From an uncultured Actinomycetes bacterium (GTDB lineage: Bacteria; Actinomycetota; Coriobacteriia; Coriobacteriales; RUG033): a stretch of 35,543 nucleotides of DNA. This document shows, piece by piece, positions 1-7,783 of the stretch. The position numbers and the translations under genes are program-made. Positions within the stretch are counted from its first letter, which is position 1. Each line of letters opens with the position of its first letter. Location: the NCBI GenBank assembly GCA_900314665.1, contig OMWF01000126.1:1-35543 (forward strand), in the 5' to 3' direction. The notes beneath the pieces are model-generated. The model saw nothing but the letters and a program-made list of their open reading frames with translations, ran no database searches and was not told the DNA's origin.

Positions 1-809
1 AGGGTGGCAGCCAGGCTGGCGGCGTAGAGCACCACGCCCGTCGCGCTGAACACCAAAAACGGCCCGATCCGGTCGGGGCGCTTGGCGCCGCGAAGACCCA
101 TGAGCCCGATGACCATGTCCAGACCCGCGTTGAAGAAGCTGTTGATGGTGGTGACGGTCGCATCGATTGGGGTGCCCGCAGACCCCGAGTCGGAAGACAT
201 CATCCAGGCGGCATCGCCGGGAACCAGCATGAGGACACCAAAGCAGGCCTCGATGATCGCAAACAAGATGAGCAGCATGGACAGCGAGTTGAGCATGCGC
301 TGCCTGCCGGTCTTCTCGCCCACCACCACCTGCGCGCCGAAGACCCCGTCAAGGTAATCCTTGTTGACCCGGTTGGCAAGTACGAAGCAGACCATGGCCA
401 CCGCCGTGTTGACCACCAGGAGGGCCATCAAGGAGAGCAGCGAGGACTTGCCCTTGGTAAAGGCGGTCACCAAGGCGATGAGCAGCATCATGGTCACCAT
501 GGTGACGAGCGTCTGGTAAGGACCGACCTTGCTGGAGTCATGCGAAGCACGTATCCCCAGGGCGGAGATGACGATGTCAAGGCCTCCGACCCCCATGATG
601 ACCAGTCCGTACGCCGTCAGAAACCGGTTGGTCAGGCCCGCGATGTCCTCGTTGATGACGTTGCTCGCCCGCAGCCCGGTAGGGTCGCCAGAGAGGCTGA
701 CAAGCACCAGGAGCAGGCCCATCGAGGCCACCGTGACGCCCGTGACCATGGTCACCACCGACACGATGTTCAGCACCCGCTGGTTTCCTGTCATCTGAAA
801 CTCGACCAT
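1..809 (-). CDS. Internally duplicated multi-pass membrane protein (C-terminus cut by window edge)
   Basis: No family is recognised. The frame runs from ATG at 809 through the left edge without a stop, giving 269 visible residues with about seven hydrophobic segments. AGGAGG at 821-826 supports the start, although the spacing (about 11 nt) is long. The protein is built from two related units. Unit one starts near residue 9 (QRVLN) and unit two near residue 169 (RQRMLN). Both contain a GLD-[IM]-VI motif (76-81 and 229-234) followed by a G-[IL]-R turn and a [KR]-[VI]-GP-[YF] motif (94-98 and 247-251). It lies 72 nt downstream of acetate kinase on the same strand and may be the third gene of that operon. 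Function unknown; the hydrophobic profile suggests an integral membrane protein without obvious catalytic motifs. Confidence 0.8.
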   Translation of the reverse strand, partial: MVEFQMTGNQRVLNIVSVVTMVTGVTVASMGLLLVLVSLSGDPTGLRASNVINEDIAGLTNRFLTAYGLVIMGVGGLDIVISALGIRASHDSSKVGPYQTLVTMVTMMLLIALVTAFTKGKSSLLSLMALLVVNTAVAMVCFVLANRVNKDYLDGVFGAQVVVGEKTGRQRMLNSLSMLLILFAIIEACFGVLMLVPGDAAWMMSSDSGSAGTPIDATVTTINSFFNAGLDMVIGLMGLRGAKRPDRIGPFLVFSATGVVLYAASLAAT

Positions 810-829
810 AGACGCCGAGGTCCTCCTTT

Positions 830-866
830 GCACCCGTGTCCCCAGCATACCGCAGGGCACGGGTGC
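830..866 (-). promoter_or_regulatory. Hairpin between acetate kinase and the membrane protein gene
   Basis: GCACCCGTG at 830-838 and CACGGGTGC at 858-866 form a perfect 9-bp stem with a 19-nt loop. It lies in the leader of the membrane protein gene, directly upstream of its AGGAGG (821-826). There is no U-run, so it is not a standard intrinsic terminator. It could stabilise a processed end or modulate translation of the downstream gene. The role is inference. Confidence 0.45.
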
Positions 867-881
867 CCGCAGGCTCGCTTC

Positions 882-2141
882 CTAGTACGCCCAGGGGTCC
901 GAGATGTCCACGCCGTTGGCGATAAACGACACGTCGCGGGCGATCTCTGCCTCCTCGTCAGTAGGGATGACCAGCACCTTGACCGTCGACCGGTCGGTCG
1001 AGATGAGCCGCTCGACGTTGTCCGGCGCATCGTTGCGGGACTCGTCGACCTCGATGCCGAAGGGCTCGAGACCGCGCAGGATGAGGCGACGCGCATAGGA
1101 GTCGTTCTCGCCCACGCCGGCGGTGATCACGATGGCGTCGATGCCGGCCAGCTCAAAGGCGTAACCGCCGATGACGCGCCTGATCGAGGTGAGGAAGATG
1201 TCATAGGCGAGCTCGCATTGGGAGCTGCCTTCGCGGATGACCTCTTTGAGGTCCCGCAGGTCGCCGGAGACGCCCGAGATGCCGAGCATGCCGGACTCGC
1301 GGTTCAAGATCTCATCCATCTGCTGGGGAGCGAGCCCTTCCAGCTCCATGATGGCCGTGATGATGGCCGGGTCGACCGAGCCGGACCGGGTGTTCATCAT
1401 CACGCCGTCGAGCGGGGTGTATCCCATCGAGGTGTCCATGCTGTAGCCGTGGTCGAGGGCGGCGATGGAGGCGCCCGCGCCCAGATGGCAGGTGATCATC
1501 TTCAGGCAGCGCAGGTCCTCGCCCAGAAAGTCGGCGGCATGGCGGGACACGTACTTGTGCGAGATGCCGTGAAAGCCGTATCGGCGGATGTTGTACTTCT
1601 CGTAATAGCGATACGGGATGGGATAGATGTAGTTGCGCCGGGGCATGGTCTGATGGAACGCCGTGTCAAAGGCCGCCACCTCAAGCGCCTTTGGAAAGAG
1701 CTCTTGGCAGCGCTTGATGACGCCCAGGGCGTAAGGGTTGTGGAGCGGCGCCAGATGGGCGTATTGGTCGATGACGTCGACCACATGGCCGTCGATGCGC
1801 TGCGAGCAGTTGAACGCATCGCCCGCGTGTGCCACGCGATGACCTACGGCATCGACCTCGTCCAGGCTTTTTAGCGGTGCCCCCGGCTCATCGGTGAGCA
1901 CCTTGAACACCAGGTTGAGGGCGTCCATGTACTCCGGCGCGGCAACCGTGCGAAACACCTGTCCCAGGTGGTTCTTGTTGATGAGGTGGGCGTTTTCCTG
2001 GCCGATGTTCTCGACCTTGCCCTCCGAGAGCACCTCCAAGTCCGGCTCCCGACGCCCCCAGGCGCCGTGCACCATGCCCTCGGAGTCGAAGAGCTTGTAT
2101 TTGAGCGAGCTCGAGCCCGCGTTGAGCACCAGGATCTTCAT
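882..2141 (-). CDS. ackA: Acetate kinase
   Basis: Interconverts acetyl phosphate plus ADP with acetate plus ATP in the cytoplasm, the ATP-yielding end of mixed-acid fermentation. The 419-aa protein carries the family landmarks: N-terminal NAGSSSLK (7-14), VGHRV (99-103), FDTAFHQTMP (158-167), YGFHGISH (188-195), DTSMGYTPLDG (236-246), NTRSG (250-254) with the catalytic Arg252, and the C-terminal TDEE (394-397). Length is close to the usual 400 aa. AAGGAGA precedes the ATG. One oddity: the phosphate-binding HLGNG motif reads HLGAG (219-223), so a normally conserved Asn is Ala222; likewise HGG after VGHRV reads HAG. No phosphotransacetylase gene is in the window. It starts 12 nt after the receiver-domain gene and is almost certainly cotranscribed with it. 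Confidence 0.96.
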   Translation of the reverse strand: MKILVLNAGSSSLKYKLFDSEGMVHGAWGRREPDLEVLSEGKVENIGQENAHLINKNHLGQVFRTVAAPEYMDALNLVFKVLTDEPGAPLKSLDEVDAVGHRVAHAGDAFNCSQRIDGHVVDVIDQYAHLAPLHNPYALGVIKRCQELFPKALEVAAFDTAFHQTMPRRNYIYPIPYRYYEKYNIRRYGFHGISHKYVSRHAADFLGEDLRCLKMITCHLGAGASIAALDHGYSMDTSMGYTPLDGVMMNTRSGSVDPAIITAIMELEGLAPQQMDEILNRESGMLGISGVSGDLRDLKEVIREGSSQCELAYDIFLTSIRRVIGGYAFELAGIDAIVITAGVGENDSYARRLILRGLEPFGIEVDESRNDAPDNVERLISTDRSTVKVLVIPTDEEAEIARDVSFIANGVDISDPWAY

Positions 2142-2153
2142 GCCGTCTCCTTG

Positions 2154-2531
2154 CTACGAGTCGCGTCGTGCGGCCCGCTCGATGGTGGCGATGACCTCGT
2201 CGAGCTGCGAACGGTCGGTGGGCTTGATGAGGTGGCAGAGCGGCTCCACCCCAAAGGGAGACGGGTGATAGTCGCTGTAGGCCGACATGTACACCAGCAG
2301 CGGCACGTTCTTGATCTTGGGCAGCGCCTCGCGCAGCAGCGAAGTGCCCGCGCCGGCGATGTCCCAATCGATGAACGCCACGTCAAATGCTCCCTGGCTC
2401 ATCTTGGCGATGGCCTCTGAGAGGCTCACCGCCTCGTCCACGACCTTGACCCGTCCGGTGTCCTCCAGCTGCTGCTTGAGCTCGATGCGGGCGGGCGCCT
2501 CGTCGTCGGCGATAATGGCTTCAAAGATCAT
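2154..2531 (-). CDS. Stand-alone response-regulator receiver domain
   Basis: A 125-aa single REC domain with no output domain. The acidic pair is D9/D10, the phospho-acceptor is D55 (FIDWD), the switch Ser is S83, and K103-P104 supplies the conserved lysine. The opening IIADDEAPAR resembles receivers of the LytTR class, but no DNA-binding domain follows. The ATG at 2531 has a GAGGGGG ribosome site 5-6 nt upstream; a longer in-frame reading (to 2738) lacks such a site. It ends 12 nt before acetate kinase. No histidine kinase lies nearby. Possible phosphodonors are a distant kinase or acetyl phosphate made by the neighbouring enzyme; the latter is inference. Confidence 0.88.
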   Translation of the reverse strand: MIFEAIIADDEAPARIELKQQLEDTGRVKVVDEAVSLSEAIAKMSQGAFDVAFIDWDIAGAGTSLLREALPKIKNVPLLVYMSAYSDYHPSPFGVEPLCHLIKPTDRSQLDEVIATIERAARRDS

Positions 2532-2743
2532 GTCATCCCCCTCGCTCCCATGACACGCATGGGTTGCAGCAATGAACCGGCTCATAGTAGCAAGACCCGC
2601 CTGCCACGGAGGAAACGCGCACCGTGAGGGGGCGAGGGCCTTTCGGCGGCGGATAGCTCCCCGGGTTTGCAGGCCGACGGCCCGTTCTGCGGGGGCGGAA
2701 AGCGGGCGTCCCCGACCCCCATTTGACCGCGCTCTCACCTGAA

Positions 2744-2760
2744 CCCGCCGATGCGGCGGG
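2744..2760. other. Small GC hairpin in the divergent intergenic region
   Basis: CCCGCC (2744-2749) and GGCGGG (2755-2760) pair around a 5-nt loop. It sits in the 286-bp gap between the divergent receiver-domain and HAD genes. No T-run follows on either strand. I see no convincing promoter hexamers in this gap. Confidence 0.3.
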
Positions 2761-2817
2761 TATCATCTGATAAGCGGAGACGTTTGGATTACGAGCAATC
2801 AGGCAGGAGCGGGCGGC

Positions 2818-3501
2818 ATGGCGTTCTCAGAGACCATCACAGGCATCGGTGCGACCCAGGGGTTTTTATTCGACTGCGATGGGTGCCTTCTCGACTCGAT
2901 GGGCATCTGGGGCGCCGTCGAGCGCGAGACGATTGAGATGGCTGGGGCGGAGCTGACCCCCGGGCAGCTCATGGAGCTGCGCGCAGCCAACTTTCACGAT
3001 GCCATCAGAGGGCTTGTCGCCCTTGGCGGAAACGCCTCGGTCGAGGCCATCGAAGAGCAGGCCGAGAACCGCCTGATGACGTTCTACCGCCATCAGGCCA
3101 CCGCCAAACCTGGCGCTCTCGCCTTTGTCAAGACCCTCCATGAGCAGGGCATACGGACGGCCGTCGTCTCGGCCAGCGCCCTGCGCTACCTTGAGGCGGG
3201 GCTCAGGCGAACCGGCCTCTGGGACTATTTCGACATGGTCGTGTCGATGGACGAGCTGCACGCCACCAAGGCCGACCCGGAGGTCTTCCTGGACGTGTGC
3301 CGGCAGTTGGGGACCCGCCCGGGCGCCACCTGGGGCGCCGACGACTCGCTCGTGGTGGTGCGGACCATGCACGCCGCCGGAATGCATGCGGTAGGCACCT
3401 ATGACGATGACGCCTCAGGGACGTTTGCGCAGCTTGAAGCAGAGGCGGACATCGCCGTCCGCTCCTTTGCCGAGCTCGACGCCTACGACTTTGCGCGCTA
3501 G
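2818..3501 (+). CDS. HAD-superfamily phosphatase (beta-phosphoglucomutase-like class)
   Basis: A 227-aa haloacid-dehalogenase-fold hydrolase with a helical cap between motifs I and II. Motif I is FDCDGCLLDS with nucleophile D19 and acid/base D21; the usual Thr of DGT is Cys23. Motif II is VVSAS (about 117-121), the motif III Lys is in HATKADPEVF, and motif IV is GADDS, where an acidic pair binds Mg2+. Length and layout match sugar-phosphate phosphatases or phosphoglycolate-type members. Substrate cannot be predicted. AGGAG precedes the ATG. The gene stands alone on the plus strand between minus-strand genes, so it probably has its own promoter. Confidence 0.85.
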   Translation: MAFSETITGIGATQGFLFDCDGCLLDSMGIWGAVERETIEMAGAELTPGQLMELRAANFHDAIRGLVALGGNASVEAIEEQAENRLMTFYRHQATAKPGALAFVKTLHEQGIRTAVVSASALRYLEAGLRRTGLWDYFDMVVSMDELHATKADPEVFLDVCRQLGTRPGATWGADDSLVVVRTMHAAGMHAVGTYDDDASGTFAQLEAEADIAVRSFAELDAYDFAR

Positions 3502-3541
3502 GCGGGCGCTGCCCACGATGGCGCACCCTGCAGGCGCGGGC

Positions 3542-4183
3542 TCACCCCAGCTTGAGCTCGACCTCGATTGAGGGGTCGACCGCGGAGGCGAAGGCCCGGC
3601 CCGCCTCCTTGGGCCCGACCGCGCTGCCGTAATGGGTGGGGATCGCCGCCTTGGGCGACAAGCCGTTGACAAAGGCCGCCGCCTCGGCCGCGTCCATGGT
3701 GTAGGTCCCGCCAGCCGGTACGAGCGCCACATCGCATGAGACGGAGCGGTTGTCGTCGTTGGCATCGGTATCGCCCGCCACGTAGTAGCGCGTCCCGTCG
3801 ACCGTCACCACGTATCCGAGCCAGTTGTTGGCTTGTGGATGGAAGTCCTTGCCCACGTTGTAGGCGGCCACCGCCTCCACCCTCATGCCGCAGACCGTGA
3901 TGCCGTCGCCCGGCGCCAGCGCCACCAGCCCTTTCACCGGGGGCACCAGCTCGGAGAGCTTGTCGGCCATGGAGAGCGGCACCACAAAGACCGTCCCCTC
4001 CTTGCGCACCCGAGCGATGTCATCAGGCGAGAAGTGGTCGTAGTGATCATGGGTGATGAAGACCACATCGGCGTCGTGAGGGTCGGTGTCGAGAAGATAC
4101 GGGTCGAAATAGGCGACGACCGCCGGGTCGTGGCCCTCGATGCGGATGCAGCTGTGGATGATGACCTCGACGTTTTCAAGCAT
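3542..4183 (-). CDS. Metallo-beta-lactamase-fold metal-dependent hydrolase (UlaG-like)
   Basis: 213-aa MBL-fold protein of the YtkL/UlaG-like group. The metal ligands are visible: H45-x-H47-x-D49-H50 (THDHYDH), H115, D138 (AGDTD) and H184 (PTHYG). There is no signal peptide, so it is cytoplasmic. The ATG at 4183 has GGGAGG 5-6 nt upstream and gives a product that begins directly with the first beta strand. A longer in-frame reading to 4360 adds 59 residues of arginine-rich sequence with no domain character, which I reject. Substrate unknown; family members cleave phosphodiesters, lactones or similar bonds. It converges on the HAD gene with a 40-bp gap. Confidence 0.85.
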   Translation of the reverse strand: MLENVEVIIHSCIRIEGHDPAVVAYFDPYLLDTDPHDADVVFITHDHYDHFSPDDIARVRKEGTVFVVPLSMADKLSELVPPVKGLVALAPGDGITVCGMRVEAVAAYNVGKDFHPQANNWLGYVVTVDGTRYYVAGDTDANDDNRSVSCDVALVPAGGTYTMDAAEAAAFVNGLSPKAAIPTHYGSAVGPKEAGRAFASAVDPSIEVELKLG

Positions 4184-4646
4184 GATGACCTCCCGGTGTC
4201 GCGTGTCAGGCGATACGGGCGCTTCGCCTGCAATCCGTTGCTCACAGGGTAGCACCTCGACGAGCAGCCGAGCGAGCTTCGGGCAACGAGCCAAACGTGT
4301 CTCGGGTGGCAAGTCGAGTGCGCGGCGTTCGCGCTTTATGACCCGCAGCGTCTGCGCCATGACAGGGCTGCATGTGAGGGTGCTGCTGAAATCACTTCCG
4401 GCCGAAGGCCCCCGCCCCGCGTTTGACGCGGCACCTGCGAAAGGCCGCTTCTGGCCGGGGCAGTCCTCCAGTTAGGAACCTCCCCTGACCAGGTCATTCC
4501 CAGCAATCTTGCAGGCGGAGACGCCCGCGCGTTCGCACATGCGGCCGCCCGATCGAGCCATGTCACCGTCTACCAGCGTCCAACCGATGCCACGCGCTTG
4601 CACGCGCGACAACCCGAGCGAGACGCTCTCATGACCCTCAAACAAT

Positions 4647-4973
4647 ATGCATATATCCGTATATTTTGCTCTGTACATGCATTGTTATGCATACATATGA
4701 GAACGAGAAAAATCTGGGCTTGAAAAACGTAGAGGCACCGCGAAATACCCGGATTCCAGACCCCTCTCACGGCTATGCATACGACAAAAGCCCAGGATAC
4801 AGGTCTTATCGAGTGACTCAATGGCTTGTTCTGCAATATGCATACGCGGTATTTTGAGGTATCTCTTCCAAATGAGCCTCTAACCTCTGCAACTTGGAGG
4901 CTTTCAATATCAGATTGCATAATCCATGCATCGACCTCGGAGTTTTCGCAGGAAAACTCCGAGGCTGATGCAT
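4647..4973. repeat. Cluster of seven ATGCAT palindromes
   Basis: The self-complementary hexamer ATGCAT occurs at 4647-4652, 4677-4682, 4687-4692, 4775-4780, 4838-4843, 4926-4931 and 4968-4973. Five copies are extended to TATGCAT or ATGCATA. Start-to-start spacings are 30, 10, 88, 63, 88 and 42 nt. By chance about 0.1 copy would be expected in 327 bp. Elsewhere in the 35 kb I noticed only a few scattered single copies (near 3382, 7127 and 30362). The cluster looks like repeated binding sites for a symmetric DNA-binding protein, but no binding protein is identified. Confidence 0.6.
4926..4973. repeat. Long near-perfect inverted repeat (hairpin)
   Basis: CCTCGGAGTTTTC (4935-4947) and GAAAACTCCGAGG (4952-4964) form a perfect 13-bp stem with loop GCAG. 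The arms continue outward: ATGCATC (4926-4932) pairs with GATGCAT (4967-4973), interrupted only by a G-T pair and an A-C mismatch. The whole 48-nt element is symmetric and contains the two rightmost ATGCAT sites. No U-run follows, so it is not a standard terminator. It could be a mobile-element relic, a small RNA fold or an operator. Confidence 0.7.
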
Positions 4974-5151
4974 ATTCACAGATTGCACCGACTCCGGGCG
5001 GGGGAAGATCGCGCGAGCGCCAGTCCAGACGGTGCGGACCCCGCGGTTCTCGACGCCGTGCAGGGTTGAGACCCCCTTGGACCGTCGCCTTTCGGCGTTG
5101 CGGACCCCAGGCATCGGGCGCCGGGCGCCGGGCGAGCCCCGCCGCGCCCAG

Positions 5152-5994
5152 CTAGCGTCGCTTGGACCCCCGCTTCTGGCATACCGGACACCAGTAGCTG
5201 CTCCGACCCTCCAGCACCGTGTTGCGCAGAGGCTCGCCGCAACGGCGGCAGGGCTCGCCCTCCTGGCCGTAGACCTTGAGGCTCGGGGTGTTGCGGTAAT
5301 CGCGGCCCTCCCCTGCCAGGTATTCAGAAGGCGTGATGGCGTTGTCGCGGATGGCCCAGTCCATCACGTGCGGAATGGCGACGGCCAGGCGGCGGTACTC
5401 GGCGCGGTTGACCTCATCGCACGGCTTACGGGGATCAACCCGGGCCTCGAAGCAGATCTCGCTGGCATAGATGTTGCCGATACCGGCGACCACCCTCTGG
5501 TCGAGCAGGGCGGCCTTGATGGGAACCGTGCGCCTTCCCAGGCGCCCCAGCAGGTACGATCCGCTCACGATCGGGTCGAACGGCTCCGGCCCCAGCTTGG
5601 CGATTCCGGTGAAGTCGTCCGTCTCGCCCGCCCGAACCAGCCAGAACCTGCCGAAGCGCCGCTGATCGAGGTAGCGCAGCTGGGTGCCGTCATCAAGCTG
5701 CATCACCAGATGGGTCCAGCGCTTCTCGGGATAGTCGCCGGGAGTGACGAGCACCTGGCCGGTCATGCGCAGATGGAGCACCAGGGCGTCGCCTGTGCCA
5801 AGCGAGAAGACAAGGAACTTGCCGCGCCGGCCCAACCCCTCGATGCGCTGGCCGCAAAGCTCCGCCGCCAGCTCGCCCGCGCTTGGCCGGGCCACCACGG
5901 CGGGATGGCGCACGTCCACCCCGGCTATGGTGCGCCCCGCCACCTGCGGCCCGATCACCCGCCTCACGGTCTCCACCTCAGGAAGCTCTGGCAT
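5152..5994 (-). CDS. mutM: Formamidopyrimidine-DNA glycosylase (Fpg/MutM)
   Basis: Bifunctional DNA glycosylase/AP lyase that removes 8-oxoguanine and formamidopyrimidines. The 280-aa protein starts with the diagnostic PELPEVE: Pro2 is the Schiff-base nucleophile and Glu3 the catalytic acid. K59 (RRGKF) matches the conserved lysine, GIGNIYASE (171-179) is the helix-two-turn-helix element, and a C-terminal zinc finger uses C249, C252, C269 and C272 with R264 between them. All catalytic residues are present. GAGGAG precedes the ATG. It starts 27 nt after the symporter gene and is probably cotranscribed with it, with no evident functional link. Confidence 0.97.
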   Translation of the reverse strand: MPELPEVETVRRVIGPQVAGRTIAGVDVRHPAVVARPSAGELAAELCGQRIEGLGRRGKFLVFSLGTGDALVLHLRMTGQVLVTPGDYPEKRWTHLVMQLDDGTQLRYLDQRRFGRFWLVRAGETDDFTGIAKLGPEPFDPIVSGSYLLGRLGRRTVPIKAALLDQRVVAGIGNIYASEICFEARVDPRKPCDEVNRAEYRRLAVAIPHVMDWAIRDNAITPSEYLAGEGRDYRNTPSLKVYGQEGEPCRRCGEPLRNTVLEGRSSYWCPVCQKRGSKRR

Positions 5995-6021
5995 GGCCGT
6001 TCTCCTCAGTCGCCCATCGGC

Positions 6022-7632
6022 TCACTGCCGACGGTCGCGCTTGCGCCGACGCGAGACCTCGACGCCCATCTTGGAACCAAACCCGGCCAGCTCGCGGTCG
6101 TCTCCGGCAGCGTCTCCCGCCTGCGCCAGCTCGCGGTCGATGGCTCCCTGGCCGCTTGGCTGCGCGATCGCCACGCCCGCCGGCAGGGCCGCCGGAGTCA
6201 CCAGGCTCACCAGCGGGGTCACCGCCAGCGACACCAGCATGGCGAGGGCGCCGGCGTTGATGGGGCTCGTGAACCCCAGCGCCATGTTGGAGACCGTGAT
6301 GCCCACGCCCAGGATGAAGCTCGCCCATACGCCGGCCTTGCTGATCCGCTTGCTGTAGAGCGCCCAGAAGAAGGGCCCCAGGAACGAGCCGGCCAGGGCT
6401 CCCCAGCTGATGGACATGAGCTGGGCTATGAAAGTGATGGAGCTGGTGTACTGCACCAGGGCGAGCATCGCCGAGATGGCGACGAACACCACCAGCAGGG
6501 CGCGGATCCAAGCAAGCTGGCGCTTCTCGTCCATCTCCTTGACCAGGTTGTCCTTGACGAGGTCGAGGGTGAGCACGCTTGACGAGGTCAACACCAGCGA
6601 GGAGAGCGTGGACATGGAGGCGGAGAGCACCAGCACGATGACCAGGCCGATGAGCAGGTCGGGCAGCGTCGAGAGCATCGTGGGGATGATGGAGTCGTAG
6701 ACGGGGGTGCCACTGGCAGCGTACTCGATGCTGCCTGCATACAGGCGCCCGAAGCCGCCCAAGAAGTAGCTCCCACCCGCGACCACGATGGCGAAGAAGG
6801 TCGAGATGATGGCGCCTTGCTTGATGGCCGGGCCGCTCTTGATGGCGTAGAACTTCTGGACCATCTGCGGCAGGCCCCAGGTTCCCAGCGAGGTCAGGAC
6901 CACCACGCCCAGCAGGTTGGGCAAGTCGGGCCCAAACATGCTGGTGAAGGGGCCTTGCAGGGCGGTGCCCTGAGCGGGTACCTGCGACAGGGAGACGATG
7001 GCCTGAGTGAAGCCGCCGTTTGCCTGCAGCACGCAGATCACGATGGCCGTAATTCCAAAGAGCATGACGATGCCCTGAAGAAAGTCGTTCACCACGGTTG
7101 CCATGTATCCGCCAAGCACGACATAGATGCATGTGATGACCGCCATGCCGATGATGCAGGCCTCATACGGCAGGCCAAAGGCCATCCCAAAGAGCCGCGA
7201 CAGCCCGTTGTAGACGGAGGCCGTGTAGGGAATCAGAAAGATGAAGATGATGGCCGCGCTGGCGATGCGCAGCGCCTGGCTGCCGTAGCGCTTGCCAAAG
7301 AACTCGGGCATGGTGGAGGCCTTGAGGGCCTGGGTCATCTCGCGCGTGCGCGGACCGAGCACCCACCAGGCAAGCAGGCTGCCGAGAAGGGCGTTGCCAA
7401 GGCCCACCCAGCTCGCCGACAGGCCGTACTTCCACCCAAACTGCCCGGCATAGCCCACAAAGATGACCGCCGAGAAGTAGCTGGTGCCAAACGCGAAGGC
7501 CGAGAGCCACGGACCCACGTTGCGGCCTCCGAGGATGAAGCCGTCGACGTTGGCGGCGTGGCTCCTGCAGAAAAGCCCCACCCCGATGGCGATGACGGCA
7601 AAGATGACGAGCATCAGTATCTTGAGAACCAC
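6022..7632 (-). CDS. Sodium:solute symporter (SSS family, PutP-like)
   Basis: A 536-aa multi-pass sodium-coupled importer with about 13 transmembrane segments. The N-terminal half has the family pattern: GGRNVGPW after the first helix, then GTSYFSAVIFVGYAG. The C-terminal half has LSASMSTLSSLVL, the sodium-site helix with its Ser/Thr pair. A 70-residue hydrophilic cytoplasmic tail rich in Asp and Arg follows. Substrate cannot be set from sequence alone; proline, pantothenate or another organic acid are all possible. I place the start at GTG 7632, which has GGGGG at a normal distance; a TTG at 7638 is in frame but too close to it. Confidence 0.9.
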   Translation of the reverse strand: MVLKILMLVIFAVIAIGVGLFCRSHAANVDGFILGGRNVGPWLSAFAFGTSYFSAVIFVGYAGQFGWKYGLSASWVGLGNALLGSLLAWWVLGPRTREMTQALKASTMPEFFGKRYGSQALRIASAAIIFIFLIPYTASVYNGLSRLFGMAFGLPYEACIIGMAVITCIYVVLGGYMATVVNDFLQGIVMLFGITAIVICVLQANGGFTQAIVSLSQVPAQGTALQGPFTSMFGPDLPNLLGVVVLTSLGTWGLPQMVQKFYAIKSGPAIKQGAIISTFFAIVVAGGSYFLGGFGRLYAGSIEYAASGTPVYDSIIPTMLSTLPDLLIGLVIVLVLSASMSTLSSLVLTSSSVLTLDLVKDNLVKEMDEKRQLAWIRALLVVFVAISAMLALVQYTSSITFIAQLMSISWGALAGSFLGPFFWALYSKRISKAGVWASFILGVGITVSNMALGFTSPINAGALAMLVSLAVTPLVSLVTPAALPAGVAIAQPSGQGAIDRELAQAGDAAGDDRELAGFGSKMGVEVSRRRKRDRRQ

Positions 7633-7676
7633 GAGCAACCCCCAGACCAGCAGACGGACGATTGCACCCGGTCCCC

Positions 7677-7716
7677 AATACTAAAGGGATGGGCTGGTTG
7701 CGCCTCCAGCCCATCC
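7677..7716 (-). terminator. Intrinsic terminator of the cysteine desulfurase gene
   Basis: GGATGGGCTGG (7687-7697) and CCAGCCCATCC (7706-7716) form a perfect 11-bp stem with an 8-nt loop. On the minus strand it is followed by CTTTAGTATT, a modest U-rich tail. It lies 67 nt after the stop of the gene at 7784-10042 and upstream of the symporter gene. Confidence 0.7.
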
Positions 7717-7783
7717 GGTCAGGGGACGCAGCACACGCCCCAAAGCGATTCACCGCGCTGCCCTCAACGGCAGCGAGCGCAGC

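Larger units (their letters stand above)
4184..5151. other. Gene-free 968-bp region with an AT-rich island
   Basis: This is the longest stretch without a credible gene. 4184-4640 and 4980-5151 are GC-rich. 4640-4980 is visibly AT-rich against the rest of the window. Open frames here (for example 4666-4857 plus and 4570-4920 minus) lack ribosome sites and protein-like composition. The GC-rich right flank holds small hairpins, such as CGCC-GAAA-GGCG on the minus strand near 5087-5098, and a direct repeat TGCGGACCCC (about 5033-5042 and 5099-5108). The minus strand could encode a structured leader or small RNA downstream of mutM, but I recognise no known RNA family. Confidence 0.6.

Noticed and set aside
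4570-4920. 116-codon minus-strand open frame in the AT-rich island
   Set aside because: No ribosome site, no domain pattern, and its codons run through the palindromic repeats.
5032-6582. Long plus-strand open frame opposite mutM and the symporter
   Set aside because: It is antisense to two well-supported genes, has the low-complexity composition of a GC-rich shadow frame, and lacks a ribosome site.
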